Below, piece by piece: positions 25,473-35,099 of a stretch of DNA of 64,000 bases. The translations under genes were made by a program, and so were the position numbers. The notes beneath the pieces were generated by a model. It had not been told where the DNA came from. It worked only from the letters and a program-made list of their open reading frames with translations, and searched no databases. Source of the DNA: Cerina sp048266425 (GTDB lineage Bacteria; Bacteroidota; Bacteroidia; Flavobacteriales; Flavobacteriaceae); the NCBI GenBank assembly GCA_048266425.1, contig JBLWZN010000003.1, positions 90,030 through 154,029 of the forward strand. The letters run 5' to 3'. The first letter of the stretch is position 1; each line of letters opens with the position of its first letter.

Positions 25473-28400
25473 TTATTCAAACGGATGTTCCTTTAGTAGC
25501 TCCTCTGGGGAATAGAACCCGGTCTTGTCCTTGATCTGCTCACGGACCTTCTCCACTTTTTCGGCTGTGATCACCGAGGCTTTATTGCCAAAGCTATTCC
25601 TTACGTAAGTGAGTACGGCCGCGGTTTCCTTGGAAGTAAGCAATTTGCCAAACGGGGTCATCGGGACCTGGCCCGGATAGGTTTTCCCGTTAACTTCCAG
25701 CGGCCCCATAAGTCCGTTTGTAACGAGCTTTATAAGTCTTTCCTCGTTGCCCGTCACCCATTTTGATCCGGCGATCGGTGGAAACCCAGAAGATTCGAGT
25801 CCTTTTCCATCCTTTTGGTGACAGGTAGCACAATATCCGTCCCTTTCAAATATTTCTTTCCCGGAAACCAATTGGTCCAGTTCCTTACCCTTTAGATCGC
25901 TTTCTATGACTTTCTTTGGACCTTCACCGATTCTATGTCCGTTGAGATGTGCGAGAGCAGCCTCATAGGGTTTTTCCATCCATTTGTCCAGTCCTTTTTT
26001 GCCTGCCTCGGTTACAATGGGTATCCCGGTTTCCTTGTCTAGCCATGATGCGGCGACCAATGCCTCCAATCTTACCCTTGGGTTGTCATCCTTGGCGGCC
26101 TGCATCAAAAGATCCGCTTGATCGTCTATCTGATGTCCCGCATATCGGAGGACGCCCACGGCAGCGGCACGGGCCCTAAAATCTTTGGCCTGGAGTACTT
26201 GTTTCAGTAACTGCTCATCTACTTTGTTCACGCCCCAGGATACCCATAATGCCTCCAATAAATTGTGTTCATAATTGGGATCGTCCTTGTCCAACGCCGC
26301 TGCCCAGGTTTTTAATTTTGATAATACTTGGGCGGAATCCCTGCCACGCAGCTCCCTTTTCGTCCGATAGCGTGTCCGGTACTCGGGTAGCTTTAGGTTG
26401 TCCAACAGTTCATCGATACTCGCATCTACTATCTTTGCGGGCTTTACCAATGGTCTTGACGGATAGGTAATGCGATATATCCTTCCGTGAACGTGATCTC
26501 GAAGGGGGTCCCGGGCATTGTGCTGCATGTGCCCGATCAGTACATTGCTCCAATCGATAAGGTATAAAGAGCCGTCGGGCGCAAATTCCATGTCCACGGG
26601 CCTAAAATTCGCATCGCTGGAAAAAACAAGATCTTGTCTCCACCGACTTAGGTAGCCGGCCGTTTTTGGGTCATCGACCATGGTGTGCTCCTTGGTCCCC
26701 AGGAATCCAATGGTGTTATTGATAAGTACATCCCCCTGAATATTATCCGGGAAATGCCGACTGGAAACAAATTCGAGCCCAGACGTCGGCCGGACCCGTT
26801 GTTTATCCTCGATCAGGTTTTCGGGAAGGGGCGAGGCCTCCCCGTAACGGGGCTTGATGGTCCCTGGCATCATCCAGGTCATATCGGGCCCAGAGGTATG
26901 CTCAAAGAAGGGCTGGCCCCAGTCGTCGAAGGCTATTCCCCATGGATTGGGGATGGATAATTGGGCGGTCCGTTCCAGGTAATGCCTCTGGGGGCTATAA
27001 CGATAAAACCCGCCATTGGTGCCTCGAACGGGACCATAAGCGGTCTCTACGTTCGTATGCAGGAAGACCCCTTCCCCCATATAAATGGCCCCGGAGGGAT
27101 CGGCGGTAAATGCCCCTATGGCGTGATGGGTGTCATGGTCGTCAAAATCGTTCAGTAGTATCTCTGTTTTGTCCGCCTTGTCATCCCCGTCGGTATCCGT
27201 TAAGAGCGAGAGGGTGTTGCCCTGTGAAAGGTATACGCCTTCCGGTGCAAATTCGAAGCCAATGGGGCGGCTGAGGCCATCGGCGAAAATGGTCTGCTTG
27301 TCGGCCTTGTTGTCGCCGTCCGTATCCTCTAGGATAAGCAGTTTGTCATTCGGCTTTGGATCACCGGGCTTATAGTGGGGATAGCTGGGCATTACGGCTA
27401 CCCATAATCGTCCCTTGTTGTCAAAGGAAAGTTGTACCGGATTGGCGAGATCGGGAAATTCCTCTTCCGTGGCAAACTGTTCGATCTTATAGCCCGGAGC
27501 TACCTTGATCTTATCCAGAGCCTCCTGTCCGTATAGATATTCCGGGGTTCCGTTCCCATCGCTCGGCGTATAATTGGTTTTGACGGGGGGCAATTTTCTA
27601 GTTTTCGCATCGGCCGCGGCCAGGTCCATTTTTTTGCCCTGAAGCGCTTCCCAGATGGCGGTATCCCGGATGGCGGTCATTTGGCGGATCTTTTCGATCT
27701 CAAACGGGTAATTGTCCGGTCCAAAGGGATCGTATCGCCTTCCATAAACGTGGACCCCGTTTGGCACCTTGAAATCGTCGTGCCAAAACCAGTTTTTTTC
27801 GTTCACCGCATCGTTCACCAATTGACGGTTCTTTTCTTCATTATTGTTGGTCTTCCCAAATATGTTGTCGGCCAACAACTTCGCAAATTTTTGATAGCCC
27901 TGGTCCGTCAGTTGAAATCCGTCTTGGGTCAGGTCGGTACTCTCTGTATCGTACCACTTTTTTGTTGGATCAAAGGCATCCACAAAGAGAACGCTGTCCT
28001 TGGCGGCCACCTCCCTCATCGCCTCGGTGTAGAGTTTAAGGTTCTTGTTTTCCTTTGTTCCGTCGGGCAGGTCCATCTTGGCGGACAGATCCTCAAAGGC
28101 AATGGGCGACACGAGTGCTAACTGGGGAGCGCTTGTCCCATTATATTTTTGGCTCTTGGTGTGTTCGATAAAGGCGTGCAGTTCGGCCTTGTAGTTTTCC
28201 AGATTATTTGGGCCGTCAAAGGATTCGTTATAACCGAAGAAGGCGATGATTATATCGGCCTTTAGGTTGTGCAGCCATTCGTCCTCGGTTGGGAAATGCC
28301 CTATACTGCCAGAAGGGGTGGAGAGCTCGCTGTTTTTGTAGAATTCTTCCGCCCCCGGGAAGGCCCATGGCGATTTTCTTGACGGGTGCGGCCGAAACCC

Positions 28401-28649
28401 CGGCGTGTTGCCAGCATCGCTCATATTCCTAATGTACAACGAGTCTTGCGGATACCGCAGCTGCATCTCGGTCTCAAAATGCCCGAAATTCATCATTCTA
28501 GATCCCAAATTATTTCCGATCATCACAATATGAGAGTTCTTGCTTACTGTTAAGGTATTGTCCTCTTGTTTGGTACAACTGTAGAAAACTAAGGTCGTGA
28601 ATAGCAGCATATATGCTTTTCGGAGGGCAACTTTTTTCATAAAGCTCAT
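25473..28649 (-). CDS. SGNH hydrolase-dehydrogenase-HEAT-cytochrome c fusion lipoprotein
   Basis: 1058-residue lipoprotein (lipobox YSC, Cys25). Residues about 36-245 are an SGNH/GDSL-hydrolase-like domain (IVMIGNNLGSRMMNFGHFET, IIIAFFGYNESFDGPNN, DGFQLTDQGYQKFA). About 380-700 is the membrane-bound-dehydrogenase-type propeller found in Planctomycetes (FATEEEFPDLANPVQLSFD, GRLWVAVMPSYPHYKPGDPK, LYLIDWSNVLIGHMQHNARD). About 720-870 are HEAT-type helices. About 925-1020 is cytochrome c with CATCHQKDGKG (Cys940, Cys943, His944). It may remove an ester and oxidise the exposed sugar; both activities are predicted. It closes the leftward catabolic operon. A second possible start is Met4. Confidence 0.93.
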   Translation of the reverse strand: MSFMKKVALRKAYMLLFTTLVFYSCTKQEDNTLTVSKNSHIVMIGNNLGSRMMNFGHFETEMQLRYPQDSLYIRNMSDAGNTPGFRPHPSRKSPWAFPGAEEFYKNSELSTPSGSIGHFPTEDEWLHNLKADIIIAFFGYNESFDGPNNLENYKAELHAFIEHTKSQKYNGTSAPQLALVSPIAFEDLSAKMDLPDGTKENKNLKLYTEAMREVAAKDSVLFVDAFDPTKKWYDTESTDLTQDGFQLTDQGYQKFAKLLADNIFGKTNNNEEKNRQLVNDAVNEKNWFWHDDFKVPNGVHVYGRRYDPFGPDNYPFEIEKIRQMTAIRDTAIWEALQGKKMDLAAADAKTRKLPPVKTNYTPSDGNGTPEYLYGQEALDKIKVAPGYKIEQFATEEEFPDLANPVQLSFDNKGRLWVAVMPSYPHYKPGDPKPNDKLLILEDTDGDNKADKQTIFADGLSRPIGFEFAPEGVYLSQGNTLSLLTDTDGDDKADKTEILLNDFDDHDTHHAIGAFTADPSGAIYMGEGVFLHTNVETAYGPVRGTNGGFYRYSPQRHYLERTAQLSIPNPWGIAFDDWGQPFFEHTSGPDMTWMMPGTIKPRYGEASPLPENLIEDKQRVRPTSGLEFVSSRHFPDNIQGDVLINNTIGFLGTKEHTMVDDPKTAGYLSRWRQDLVFSSDANFRPVDMEFAPDGSLYLIDWSNVLIGHMQHNARDPLRDHVHGRIYRITYPSRPLVKPAKIVDASIDELLDNLKLPEYRTRYRTKRELRGRDSAQVLSKLKTWAAALDKDDPNYEHNLLEALWVSWGVNKVDEQLLKQVLQAKDFRARAAAVGVLRYAGHQIDDQADLLMQAAKDDNPRVRLEALVAASWLDKETGIPIVTEAGKKGLDKWMEKPYEAALAHLNGHRIGEGPKKVIESDLKGKELDQLVSGKEIFERDGYCATCHQKDGKGLESSGFPPIAGSKWVTGNEERLIKLVTNGLMGPLEVNGKTYPGQVPMTPFGKLLTSKETAAVLTYVRNSFGNKASVITAEKVEKVREQIKDKTGFYSPEELLKEHPFE

Positions 28650-28755
28650 AATTTTTGGTTCTTGACGAATTATTCTATATATATAAATTTAAGTGTCCGG
28701 GCACTAGTTTTTTATAATTGGCAATGGGCGGTTGTCGAATTTCATGGAGGTAGAC

Positions 28756-29727
28756 CTATTCAAAATTTACGTGGATGCCTTCCTTAACGGAACGTTCGCA
28801 AGCCTCTATAATTCGCTGGCAGGTAATGGCATCTTCCAAGCTGGATAGGGGCTCCTCCCCTTCGCGCAGCACATTGTCGATAAAATGCGTTGCCGTATTT
28901 TTGATGGATTCCGGATAACAATAATACGTCTGGGAATGGGGCCCATTTCTTTCGTTGATTACCCAATCGCGATAACTGTAACGGGTACTGCCCTTGGTGC
29001 CCAACACTTTTATGATACAGGTCCAAGGGTCTCCGGCTTGGTCGTCATTCGCAAAGCTTGCACTTAAATGGCTTAGCGTTCCGTTCTGCATTTGTATGTT
29101 GGCCATGGCCACATTCTCCTGTGGGGCCAAGGTGGGATCTACCGTATGCTTTAGACAGGAAATGGTTTTTGGCCTCCCGGCCAGATAAAGCATCGTATAA
29201 CTATGGTGGGTCAAGATCTGATGGATTACGCCCGGGTAGCGTGCCCGGATATCATCGGCATGATGGATGTTGTACATCATGTAAAATTGGCTGATATCGC
29301 CCAGTTTACCGCTTTGGATCATCGTTTTTGCCCGCTTGATCCCCGCTTCGTAAATATAGTTGTGGACGGGCATGCATTTCACGTTCGCTTTGTTAACGGC
29401 CCGTTTCATTCGCTCCAATTCCTCAATATTGGAACCAGCTGGTTTTTCAACTAAAATATGTTTCCCGGCCTCGGCCGCTAAAAGGGTGTATTCACAATGC
29501 GTTTCCACATTGGTCAAGATAAAGACGGCGTCAATTTCTTCGTTTTGTAGCAGGTCATTAACTGAGGAAAAGGTCTTGCAGCCAAATTTCTCCGCCTTGG
29601 CCGCTCCTTTTTCAAAAGTGCGGTTCCAAAGTCCGATGAGTTTCGCTCCGGGCAAACTGTTGATGGCCTCCGCATGCAGGTCGGCTATATCCCCGGCACC
29701 TATAAATCCTATTCCTATGGTTTTCAT
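28756..29727 (-). CDS. Gfo/Idh/MocA-family oxidoreductase
   Basis: 323-residue NAD(P)-dependent sugar or cyclitol dehydrogenase, cytosolic. The Rossmann motif is GIGFIGAGDIADLHAEAI and the family signature EKPAGSNIEELERMK carries the EKP lysine. The C-terminal alpha/beta domain has HQILTHHSYTMLYLAGRP, supplying likely catalytic histidines. Its start overlaps the stop of the epimerase gene by four bases (ATGA, 29724-29727), so the two are translationally coupled. One of two paralogous Gfo/Idh/MocA genes in this operon; they are diverged in length and sequence, suggesting successive steps. Confidence 0.93.
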   Translation of the reverse strand: MKTIGIGFIGAGDIADLHAEAINSLPGAKLIGLWNRTFEKGAAKAEKFGCKTFSSVNDLLQNEEIDAVFILTNVETHCEYTLLAAEAGKHILVEKPAGSNIEELERMKRAVNKANVKCMPVHNYIYEAGIKRAKTMIQSGKLGDISQFYMMYNIHHADDIRARYPGVIHQILTHHSYTMLYLAGRPKTISCLKHTVDPTLAPQENVAMANIQMQNGTLSHLSASFANDDQAGDPWTCIIKVLGTKGSTRYSYRDWVINERNGPHSQTYYCYPESIKNTATHFIDNVLREGEEPLSSLEDAITCQRIIEACERSVKEGIHVNFE

Positions 29728-30743
29728 GATTCCGCTTTTGAGTATTCCAAAGTCCCCTTTTCCGCCATTTTTTTAAATTCTACCAAAGATTTGCGTACTC
29801 CATCCTCGATCGTGGTCAACGGAAGGTCTTTAAATGTACGGGCTATTTTTTCATGGCTGAGGTCGGATACAAATAGGTTGGGCGGGGCACCTTGTGCGAT
29901 GGACAATTTTGCAAACTCCCCAAGCCCTAGATCTTGGGCCTGTTTTTGCACTATACCCAAAAATTCTTCAATTGCGATGGTCTTGCCCTTAATATTGAAA
30001 GCGCCGAACCCCTCGTACGGTTGTAAGGCGCATGCGGCAAAATGGGCACCGACGTCCTCAACAAAATGATAATTTTCACGGCCCTGATACGGCATTTCAA
30101 ATGGGATAGCATTGCCTTCCACGGAACCCATGGCAATTGCCTTTAGCGCATTTGTGGGAGCAGAAGTTTTTCCTTTGTCCCTGCCCTTGCCATAAGTGGT
30201 ATTGATGCGAAGGCACACCGTAGGCACCTTGGTATTGTCATAAAATAGACGGGCCAGATGTTCCCCTCCCAGTTTCCAGATGCCGTAATGGTTGGGAGGT
30301 GCCAATTGGGCATCTTCCGTGATGCCCGGGTTAGGGTACATGGCCCTCATTCCGTACACGGCGGCAGAACTGGCAAATACAAAGCGTTGAAGGTTGGGCA
30401 GCTTCTCGGCAATATCGAAGAGTGCCATGGTACCTCCTGTATTGATCTCCATGCCCTGAATGTGATATTTGGAGCAGTCGGGGCTTTGGTAGGCGCCCAA
30501 GTGAATAATACGGGTCGGATCCACCTTGGTAACCACCTCTTCCATGGCTCTGTAATCGGCTACATCCAACTTCACAAATTCAATACGGGGATCAAGATCC
30601 TCGCCCAACCATAACTTTAACGGTGCCGTATTGTTCGATCGCGTGGCGATTACAATTTTCCCAACTTCATCGGATTGCAATAATTTGTAAATAGTGACCG
30701 AACCGATACAGCCTGTACCTCCTGTAATAAATATGGTGTGCAT
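29724..30743 (-). CDS. NAD-dependent epimerase/dehydratase (extended SDR)
   Basis: 339-residue extended short-chain dehydrogenase. The NAD-binding motif is GGTGCIGS (residues 8-15), the active-site serine is in FASSAAVYG, and the catalytic Tyr/Lys pair is in NHYGIWKLGGE (YxxxK). Length fits UDP-sugar epimerases and uronate dehydrogenases. It overlaps the downstream Gfo/Idh/MocA gene by four bases. In this catabolic operon a dehydrogenase or epimerase acting on a free sugar or uronate is more likely than nucleotide-sugar synthesis, which is inference from context. Confidence 0.92.
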   Translation of the reverse strand: MHTIFITGGTGCIGSVTIYKLLQSDEVGKIVIATRSNNTAPLKLWLGEDLDPRIEFVKLDVADYRAMEEVVTKVDPTRIIHLGAYQSPDCSKYHIQGMEINTGGTMALFDIAEKLPNLQRFVFASSAAVYGMRAMYPNPGITEDAQLAPPNHYGIWKLGGEHLARLFYDNTKVPTVCLRINTTYGKGRDKGKTSAPTNALKAIAMGSVEGNAIPFEMPYQGRENYHFVEDVGAHFAACALQPYEGFGAFNIKGKTIAIEEFLGIVQKQAQDLGLGEFAKLSIAQGAPPNLFVSDLSHEKIARTFKDLPLTTIEDGVRKSLVEFKKMAEKGTLEYSKAES

Positions 30744-30757
30744 GTTTTTTTAGACGT

Positions 30758-31014
30758 TAGATGTTAGACTATAGACGTTAGATTTTAGATGTTGGCGGGC
30801 AGTCATTTTATTTAAATTGATTTTGGTTCTATTATGATTTGTGGGAAATAAGATTATAGAGTTCAGAAGATGGATTCATAACTCATTACTACTAAAAATT
30901 TGATTTGACGGATCCTCCCCTTTTTTCAAGGGGAGGTGCCGCAGGCGGAGGGGTAACCAAGCAACTAATTTTATTAATATTATTTTTTATCTCAAATCCC
31001 ATGTCTAACATCTA
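30758..31014. repeat. Inverted 12-base words flanking an intergenic repeat element
   Basis: TAGATGTTAGAC (30758-30769) and GTCTAACATCTA (31003-31014) are exact reverse complements placed at the two ends of the 281-base gap between the epimerase and MDR genes. Between them lies a copy of the GGGGAGG-type hairpin element at 30911-30957. Confidence 0.75.
30911..30957 (+). repeat. Dispersed hairpin element, copy 1
   Basis: Contains CCTCCCC, a T-rich loop, GGGGAGG, then TGCCGCAGGCGGAGGGG. Near-identical copies occur at 37491-37533 and, interrupted, at 57372-57475. Copies 1 and 2 share diverged flanks upstream (CTAAAAATNTGATTTNANGG), so the repeated unit is longer than the hairpin, about 90 bases. 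Confidence 0.85.
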
Positions 31015-31024
31015 ATATCTATTT

Positions 31025-32137
31025 TCAATTCATTTTCACGACCGCCTTCATGTTGTTGGCTTTTATAGAATCCTCAAAAGCTTTGTTGATATCCTTAAAA
31101 TCGTAATAATCGGTATAATGTTCGGAAGGGAAAATGCCGGTTACCATCAGTTTTTGGGCCGACATGTAATCCGCCCTGCAAGATCCCATGGAACCCCTCA
31201 TGTTCAGGGAGGTACGGGTAAGGTGGGTGGCATTGATCTGCACATCCGTGCCATAGGTGGCAATAACACAGATATCCCCTTCCGGTCTTACTACCCCGAT
31301 CGCTTCGGTAAGAACCTGTGGTACCCCCGAACATTCTATGAGCAGATCAATCTTTCCGTGGGAACCAAAGGGAATTCCGTTTCCATCGCTAATGCCATGC
31401 TGCAATTGTGTGGTCAGGGAGTTTTCGGGTGAAACCTCTATGGTAATGAAACCCCTGTCCCTAGCCCTTTTTAAGCGGATGTCCCGATCATGGGCAACCC
31501 CGGTAACGGCAACCCTGGCACCGGATGCACGGGCAACTTCGGCGGACATCATTCCTATGATCCCGCAACCCGTAACGACTACATCCTGCCCTGGTTTAAT
31601 GTTGCATTTGTTATATAGGGCATTGGTGATAATGGATAAAGGCTCGACCAACGCCCCTTGGGCGGGGGTAAGCCCTTTCATCAAGGGAACTACCCGGTCC
31701 GACTCCAATACTACCTGTTGTCCAAATCCCCCGTTTCTATGAAAGCCGATTATTTCCTTTTTGGGGCATAGGTTCCATTTGGCCACGCTACAGGCAGGAC
31801 AATCCTCTTCCTGGCAGCCCAACATGGCCAAGGGGGTAAAAATATCCCCGACTTTAAGGTCGCCATGGTCGCCCGGGCCCAATTCCAGCACCTCGGCACT
31901 AAATTCGTGCCCAATGACCCGTGGACGTTGTACCCAATCAAAATTGGCCTTGCCTATTGTTGCGCTATTGTCCGATCCGCAAATTCCGGTATAAAGCGTT
32001 TTCGCTAAAATTTCCCCTTCCTTTAAAGGAGGGATCTCCATGTCTACCACCGCCGAATTGCTCAATACCGACACAGCTGTATTTGGATAGATCTTTTCAT
32101 TGGATTGAAGGCAAAATCCTTTTATTGGTCTGTTCAT
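31025..32137 (-). CDS. Zinc-dependent MDR alcohol/polyol dehydrogenase
   Basis: 370-residue medium-chain dehydrogenase. Catalytic-zinc motifs are GICGSDN and the GHEFSAEV histidine-glutamate; structural-zinc cysteines are spaced CQEEDCPACSVAKWNLC. The Rossmann motif is VVTGCGIIGMMSAEVARA. Close relatives include sorbitol, 2,3-butanediol and threonine dehydrogenases, so a secondary alcohol on a polyol or sugar is the likely target. It lies between the Gfo/Idh/MocA gene (32308-33462) and the epimerase, all leftward. Gaps on both sides carry intergenic repeats, so internal processing or promoters are possible. Confidence 0.92.
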   Translation of the reverse strand: MNRPIKGFCLQSNEKIYPNTAVSVLSNSAVVDMEIPPLKEGEILAKTLYTGICGSDNSATIGKANFDWVQRPRVIGHEFSAEVLELGPGDHGDLKVGDIFTPLAMLGCQEEDCPACSVAKWNLCPKKEIIGFHRNGGFGQQVVLESDRVVPLMKGLTPAQGALVEPLSIITNALYNKCNIKPGQDVVVTGCGIIGMMSAEVARASGARVAVTGVAHDRDIRLKRARDRGFITIEVSPENSLTTQLQHGISDGNGIPFGSHGKIDLLIECSGVPQVLTEAIGVVRPEGDICVIATYGTDVQINATHLTRTSLNMRGSMGSCRADYMSAQKLMVTGIFPSEHYTDYYDFKDINKAFEDSIKANNMKAVVKMN

Positions 32138-32307
32138 TTTGTTTTATTGGTTGATAGTTGATTGTTGTTGGTTTATGGAAAGCTCAGCACAACGTAATTA
32201 ACTTTTGTTTTATTTTTTGATCCCTGTTTCTTTTTGTAATTCTTAGGCTTTCTTTTTGGTTAATTGCCGACTGCTACTGCCAACTGGATACTACTATTGC
32301 CAACTGC

Positions 32308-33462
32308 TTACCAAGTCACTCCAGTATCCGTCCAACTTCTTGTTCTTGCGGAGTCCAAGACGGCCTCACAAACCTTTTGAGTCTCTTGGGCTTCCTTAAA
32401 GGTAGGGGAACAGATCGTATTGTCCTCGATACTTTTTAGGAAATCGGCCACTTGATGTACAAAGGTGTGCTCATAACCAATGGACAATCCCGGTACCCAC
32501 CACTTGTCCATATAGGGCTGATCCCCATCGGTTACGTGTATGGACCGCCATCCGCGTATTATGGACTCGTCCCTATGATCAAAATATTCCAAGCGGTGAA
32601 GGTCGTGCAGGTCCCATCTGATCGAGGCGTGCTCCCCGTTGATCTCAAAGGTGTTCAGGGCCTTGTGCCCACGGGCGTAACGGGTAGATTCAAAAACGCC
32701 CAGCGAACCGTTGTCGAAGTGGCAATGGAAGATACAGGCATCATCGATATCCACCTTTTGTTTTTTTCCGGTCCCCGTGTGTACCCTTTCCTTGATAAAG
32801 GTTTCGGTTACCGCGGAAACATCCTTGATGCCCCCGTTAAGCCACATGGCAGTATCTATACAATGGGCCAGGAGATCCCCGGTAACCCCGGAGCCAGCGG
32901 CATCGTTGTCCAATCGCCATAATCCTTCCCCACCCTGGGGCAGTTCCGGGCTAATGGTCCAATCCTGTAAGAAATTGGCACGGTAGTGGAATATTTTCCC
33001 CAGCTTACCCGCATCGATCAATTGTTTGGCCAGGGTAACCGCGGGCACCCTTCTATAATTGTACCATACCGTGTTCCTTACGCCTGCCTTTTCAACGGCA
33101 TCGACCATCGGTTGGGCTTCCGCAACCGTTCTCGCGAGCGGTTTTTCGCAGAGCACCATTTTACCAGCTTTGGCCGCTGCGATGGCAATTTCAGCGTGCA
33201 TGTTGTTCGGGGTACAGATATCTATTGCATCGATGTCCTCACGGGCAATAAGTGCTTTCCAATCGGTTTCAATGGACTGATAGCCCCATTGATCCGCGAA
33301 TGCCTTAACGCGTTCTTGGTTACGTGCACATACGGCTTTTAGAACGGGAACATATTGCAGTTCCGGGAAAAAATTAGGGACCCGGAGATAGGCGTTGGAA
33401 TGGGTCCTGCCCATAAATCCATATCCCACCAATCCGATTCTAAGTTCTTTTTTATTTGACAT
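32308..33462 (-). CDS. Gfo/Idh/MocA-family oxidoreductase
   Basis: 384-residue NAD(P)-dependent dehydrogenase. Rossmann motif GLVGYGFMGRTHSNAYL, signature EKPLARTVAEAQPMVDA, and C-terminal domain with GVTGDLLAHCIDTAMWLNGG containing the usual catalytic Asp/His pair, plus FEINGEHASIRWDLHDLHRL. Length and motifs resemble the family that includes inositol 2-dehydrogenases and glucoside 3-dehydrogenases. No Tat or Sec signal, so cytosolic. It follows the TIM-barrel isomerase gene by 243 bases. Confidence 0.93.
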   Translation of the reverse strand: MSNKKELRIGLVGYGFMGRTHSNAYLRVPNFFPELQYVPVLKAVCARNQERVKAFADQWGYQSIETDWKALIAREDIDAIDICTPNNMHAEIAIAAAKAGKMVLCEKPLARTVAEAQPMVDAVEKAGVRNTVWYNYRRVPAVTLAKQLIDAGKLGKIFHYRANFLQDWTISPELPQGGEGLWRLDNDAAGSGVTGDLLAHCIDTAMWLNGGIKDVSAVTETFIKERVHTGTGKKQKVDIDDACIFHCHFDNGSLGVFESTRYARGHKALNTFEINGEHASIRWDLHDLHRLEYFDHRDESIIRGWRSIHVTDGDQPYMDKWWVPGLSIGYEHTFVHQVADFLKSIEDNTICSPTFKEAQETQKVCEAVLDSARTRSWTDTGVTW

Positions 33463-33705
33463 TATATTAAAGTTATTGATTTTTATATGAAACGTTTTTA
33501 GAATAATTAGCCTTTGTACATTCCCCTTAATTCTCTATCAAAGGGGAATACCTTTCATGGAACTTTGTGAATCAATCTGGTCCCCAAAAAGCGACAAACC
33601 TACCGCTAGCTTTTAAAGGATAACTTCGTATTTCGTACCTCGTGCCTTTTTATACGGTAACAACAGGGCCCTGCCAACTGCAACCGTCTACTGCCTACTT
33701 GGAAG

Positions 33706-34755
33706 TTACTCCGCTTCGTACCAACCGTGTTTCTGGCGGACCTTGATCATTACGGCCAAAATATCGTCCCACGTTTTTGGTTGCATCATTACCGCGTTTG
33801 GGAACATACAACCGTCCCAGCAGATATGCCTCAGTTTTTTGGTGAGGTTTCCGTTTTCGTCCCGCAACCAATGTCCGGCATCCACCGCAATATCCAATTT
33901 TCCGTTGGGATCATTGGCTTGGCAATGTCTTCCCGTCTTTTCGTGGGACCCCGATCCGAACACCGTACCATCGTTTTGGGCCACATGAAAATCAATGGTC
34001 CAAGGCCGCAGGGCAGCGGTTACCATTTTGAGTCCCTCGGTCAAGGTTGCCCGATCGTTCCAATCGAAATCCTGGGGCAATATCCGTTCGTCCTCTTTGT
34101 TGTAGCCCAAGAGATATAATAAGGTATGTGCCATATCGGCTTGAAACCCAATGTTTGGCCGGTCTACGGCTTCCAAGGTATGCACCATGGTTTTCCAGCC
34201 GTGCATTCCGCCCCAACAAATTTCTCCTTCGGCAGCAAGGAATTCCCCATAATCCGCCGCAACATCACACGCTTCCCGAAACGTTTGGGCAATCAATTTT
34301 GAGTTGCCCACGGGATCTGCGTCCCAGCTTACAGGATCAACGGACGAGTCGATACGGATTACACCATTTGGGCGTATGCCCAGGTCGCGCAGTTTTTTTC
34401 CGATCTTACAGGCTTTGCGTACCTGTGTAACAAATTGTTTGCGTTCCGTGGCCGTTCCCATAGCGGACCCACCACCTGTTCCGGCCCACACGGGGGCAAC
34501 CAAGCTTCCTATCTCCAGATTTTTGGATCGGGCCTTGTCCGCCATTTTTTTTATGCCGTCATCGTTGGAATCGATATCCAAATGGGGATCAGCGGCAAAA
34601 AGGTCGAATCCGTCAAATTTAACTCCGTTTACCTCCGCATTGGCGGTCAGCTCGATCATGGTGTCGATGGATATAGGTGGCTCCGAATCTAGTCCTTTTC
34701 CTACCACGCCGGGCCACGAAGCGTTGTGGAGTTTGGGATAATTGTTCTCTTGCAT
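33706..34755 (-). CDS. TIM-barrel sugar isomerase/epimerase-like protein
   Basis: 349-residue protein of the xylose-isomerase-like TIM-barrel superfamily. Candidate metal ligands are the Asp/Glu/His residues in EFLAAEGEICWGGMHGWKTM, NIGFQADMAHTLLYLLG and DFHVAQNDGT. First gene of the leftward catabolic unit, reading away from the MFS gene on the other strand. The precise substrate is not deducible; relatives occur beside Gfo/Idh/MocA genes in sugar and cyclitol pathways. It is unrelated at a glance to the shorter isomerase at 36414. Confidence 0.87.
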   Translation of the reverse strand: MQENNYPKLHNASWPGVVGKGLDSEPPISIDTMIELTANAEVNGVKFDGFDLFAADPHLDIDSNDDGIKKMADKARSKNLEIGSLVAPVWAGTGGGSAMGTATERKQFVTQVRKACKIGKKLRDLGIRPNGVIRIDSSVDPVSWDADPVGNSKLIAQTFREACDVAADYGEFLAAEGEICWGGMHGWKTMVHTLEAVDRPNIGFQADMAHTLLYLLGYNKEDERILPQDFDWNDRATLTEGLKMVTAALRPWTIDFHVAQNDGTVFGSGSHEKTGRHCQANDPNGKLDIAVDAGHWLRDENGNLTKKLRHICWDGCMFPNAVMMQPKTWDDILAVMIKVRQKHGWYEAE

Positions 34756-35099
34756 TCTTTATAGGGTTTATCTTTTTCTTTTAATTCTTATTGTAGCGCG
34801 ATGTCGTTTTTGCAAAACCATGGTAAATTAAGTATTTTGATAAGATTCTACAAACTTAATATGTATATCCCGCTCGGGGTTTCCAACAAAGTTTAAATAA
34901 AACATTCCAGGCGAAAAATCATCCCATAAATTGAATCCAAGAGTGCAAAACAAACGGCTGTTAATCAGTAATTTGTTGATGCTGTTCTAAAAAAATTATG
35001 AATATCTTAAAAAAAGCAGTAAACTTACAAGTCGATAACATATAGACCAACTATCGATAATCGTTAAGAATCTAATCTAAATTAAAAACTAATTAACCA
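34756..35099. other. Divergent control region of the catabolic cluster
   Basis: 344 bases between the TIM-barrel gene (leftward) and the MFS gene (rightward). AT-rich. On the minus strand TTTG followed 20 bases later by TAATTTAC resembles a degraded promoter. TATCGATA and a nearby TCGATA...TATCGA pair (35030-35060) could be an operator, but the evidence is weak. No gene seen. Confidence 0.45.
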
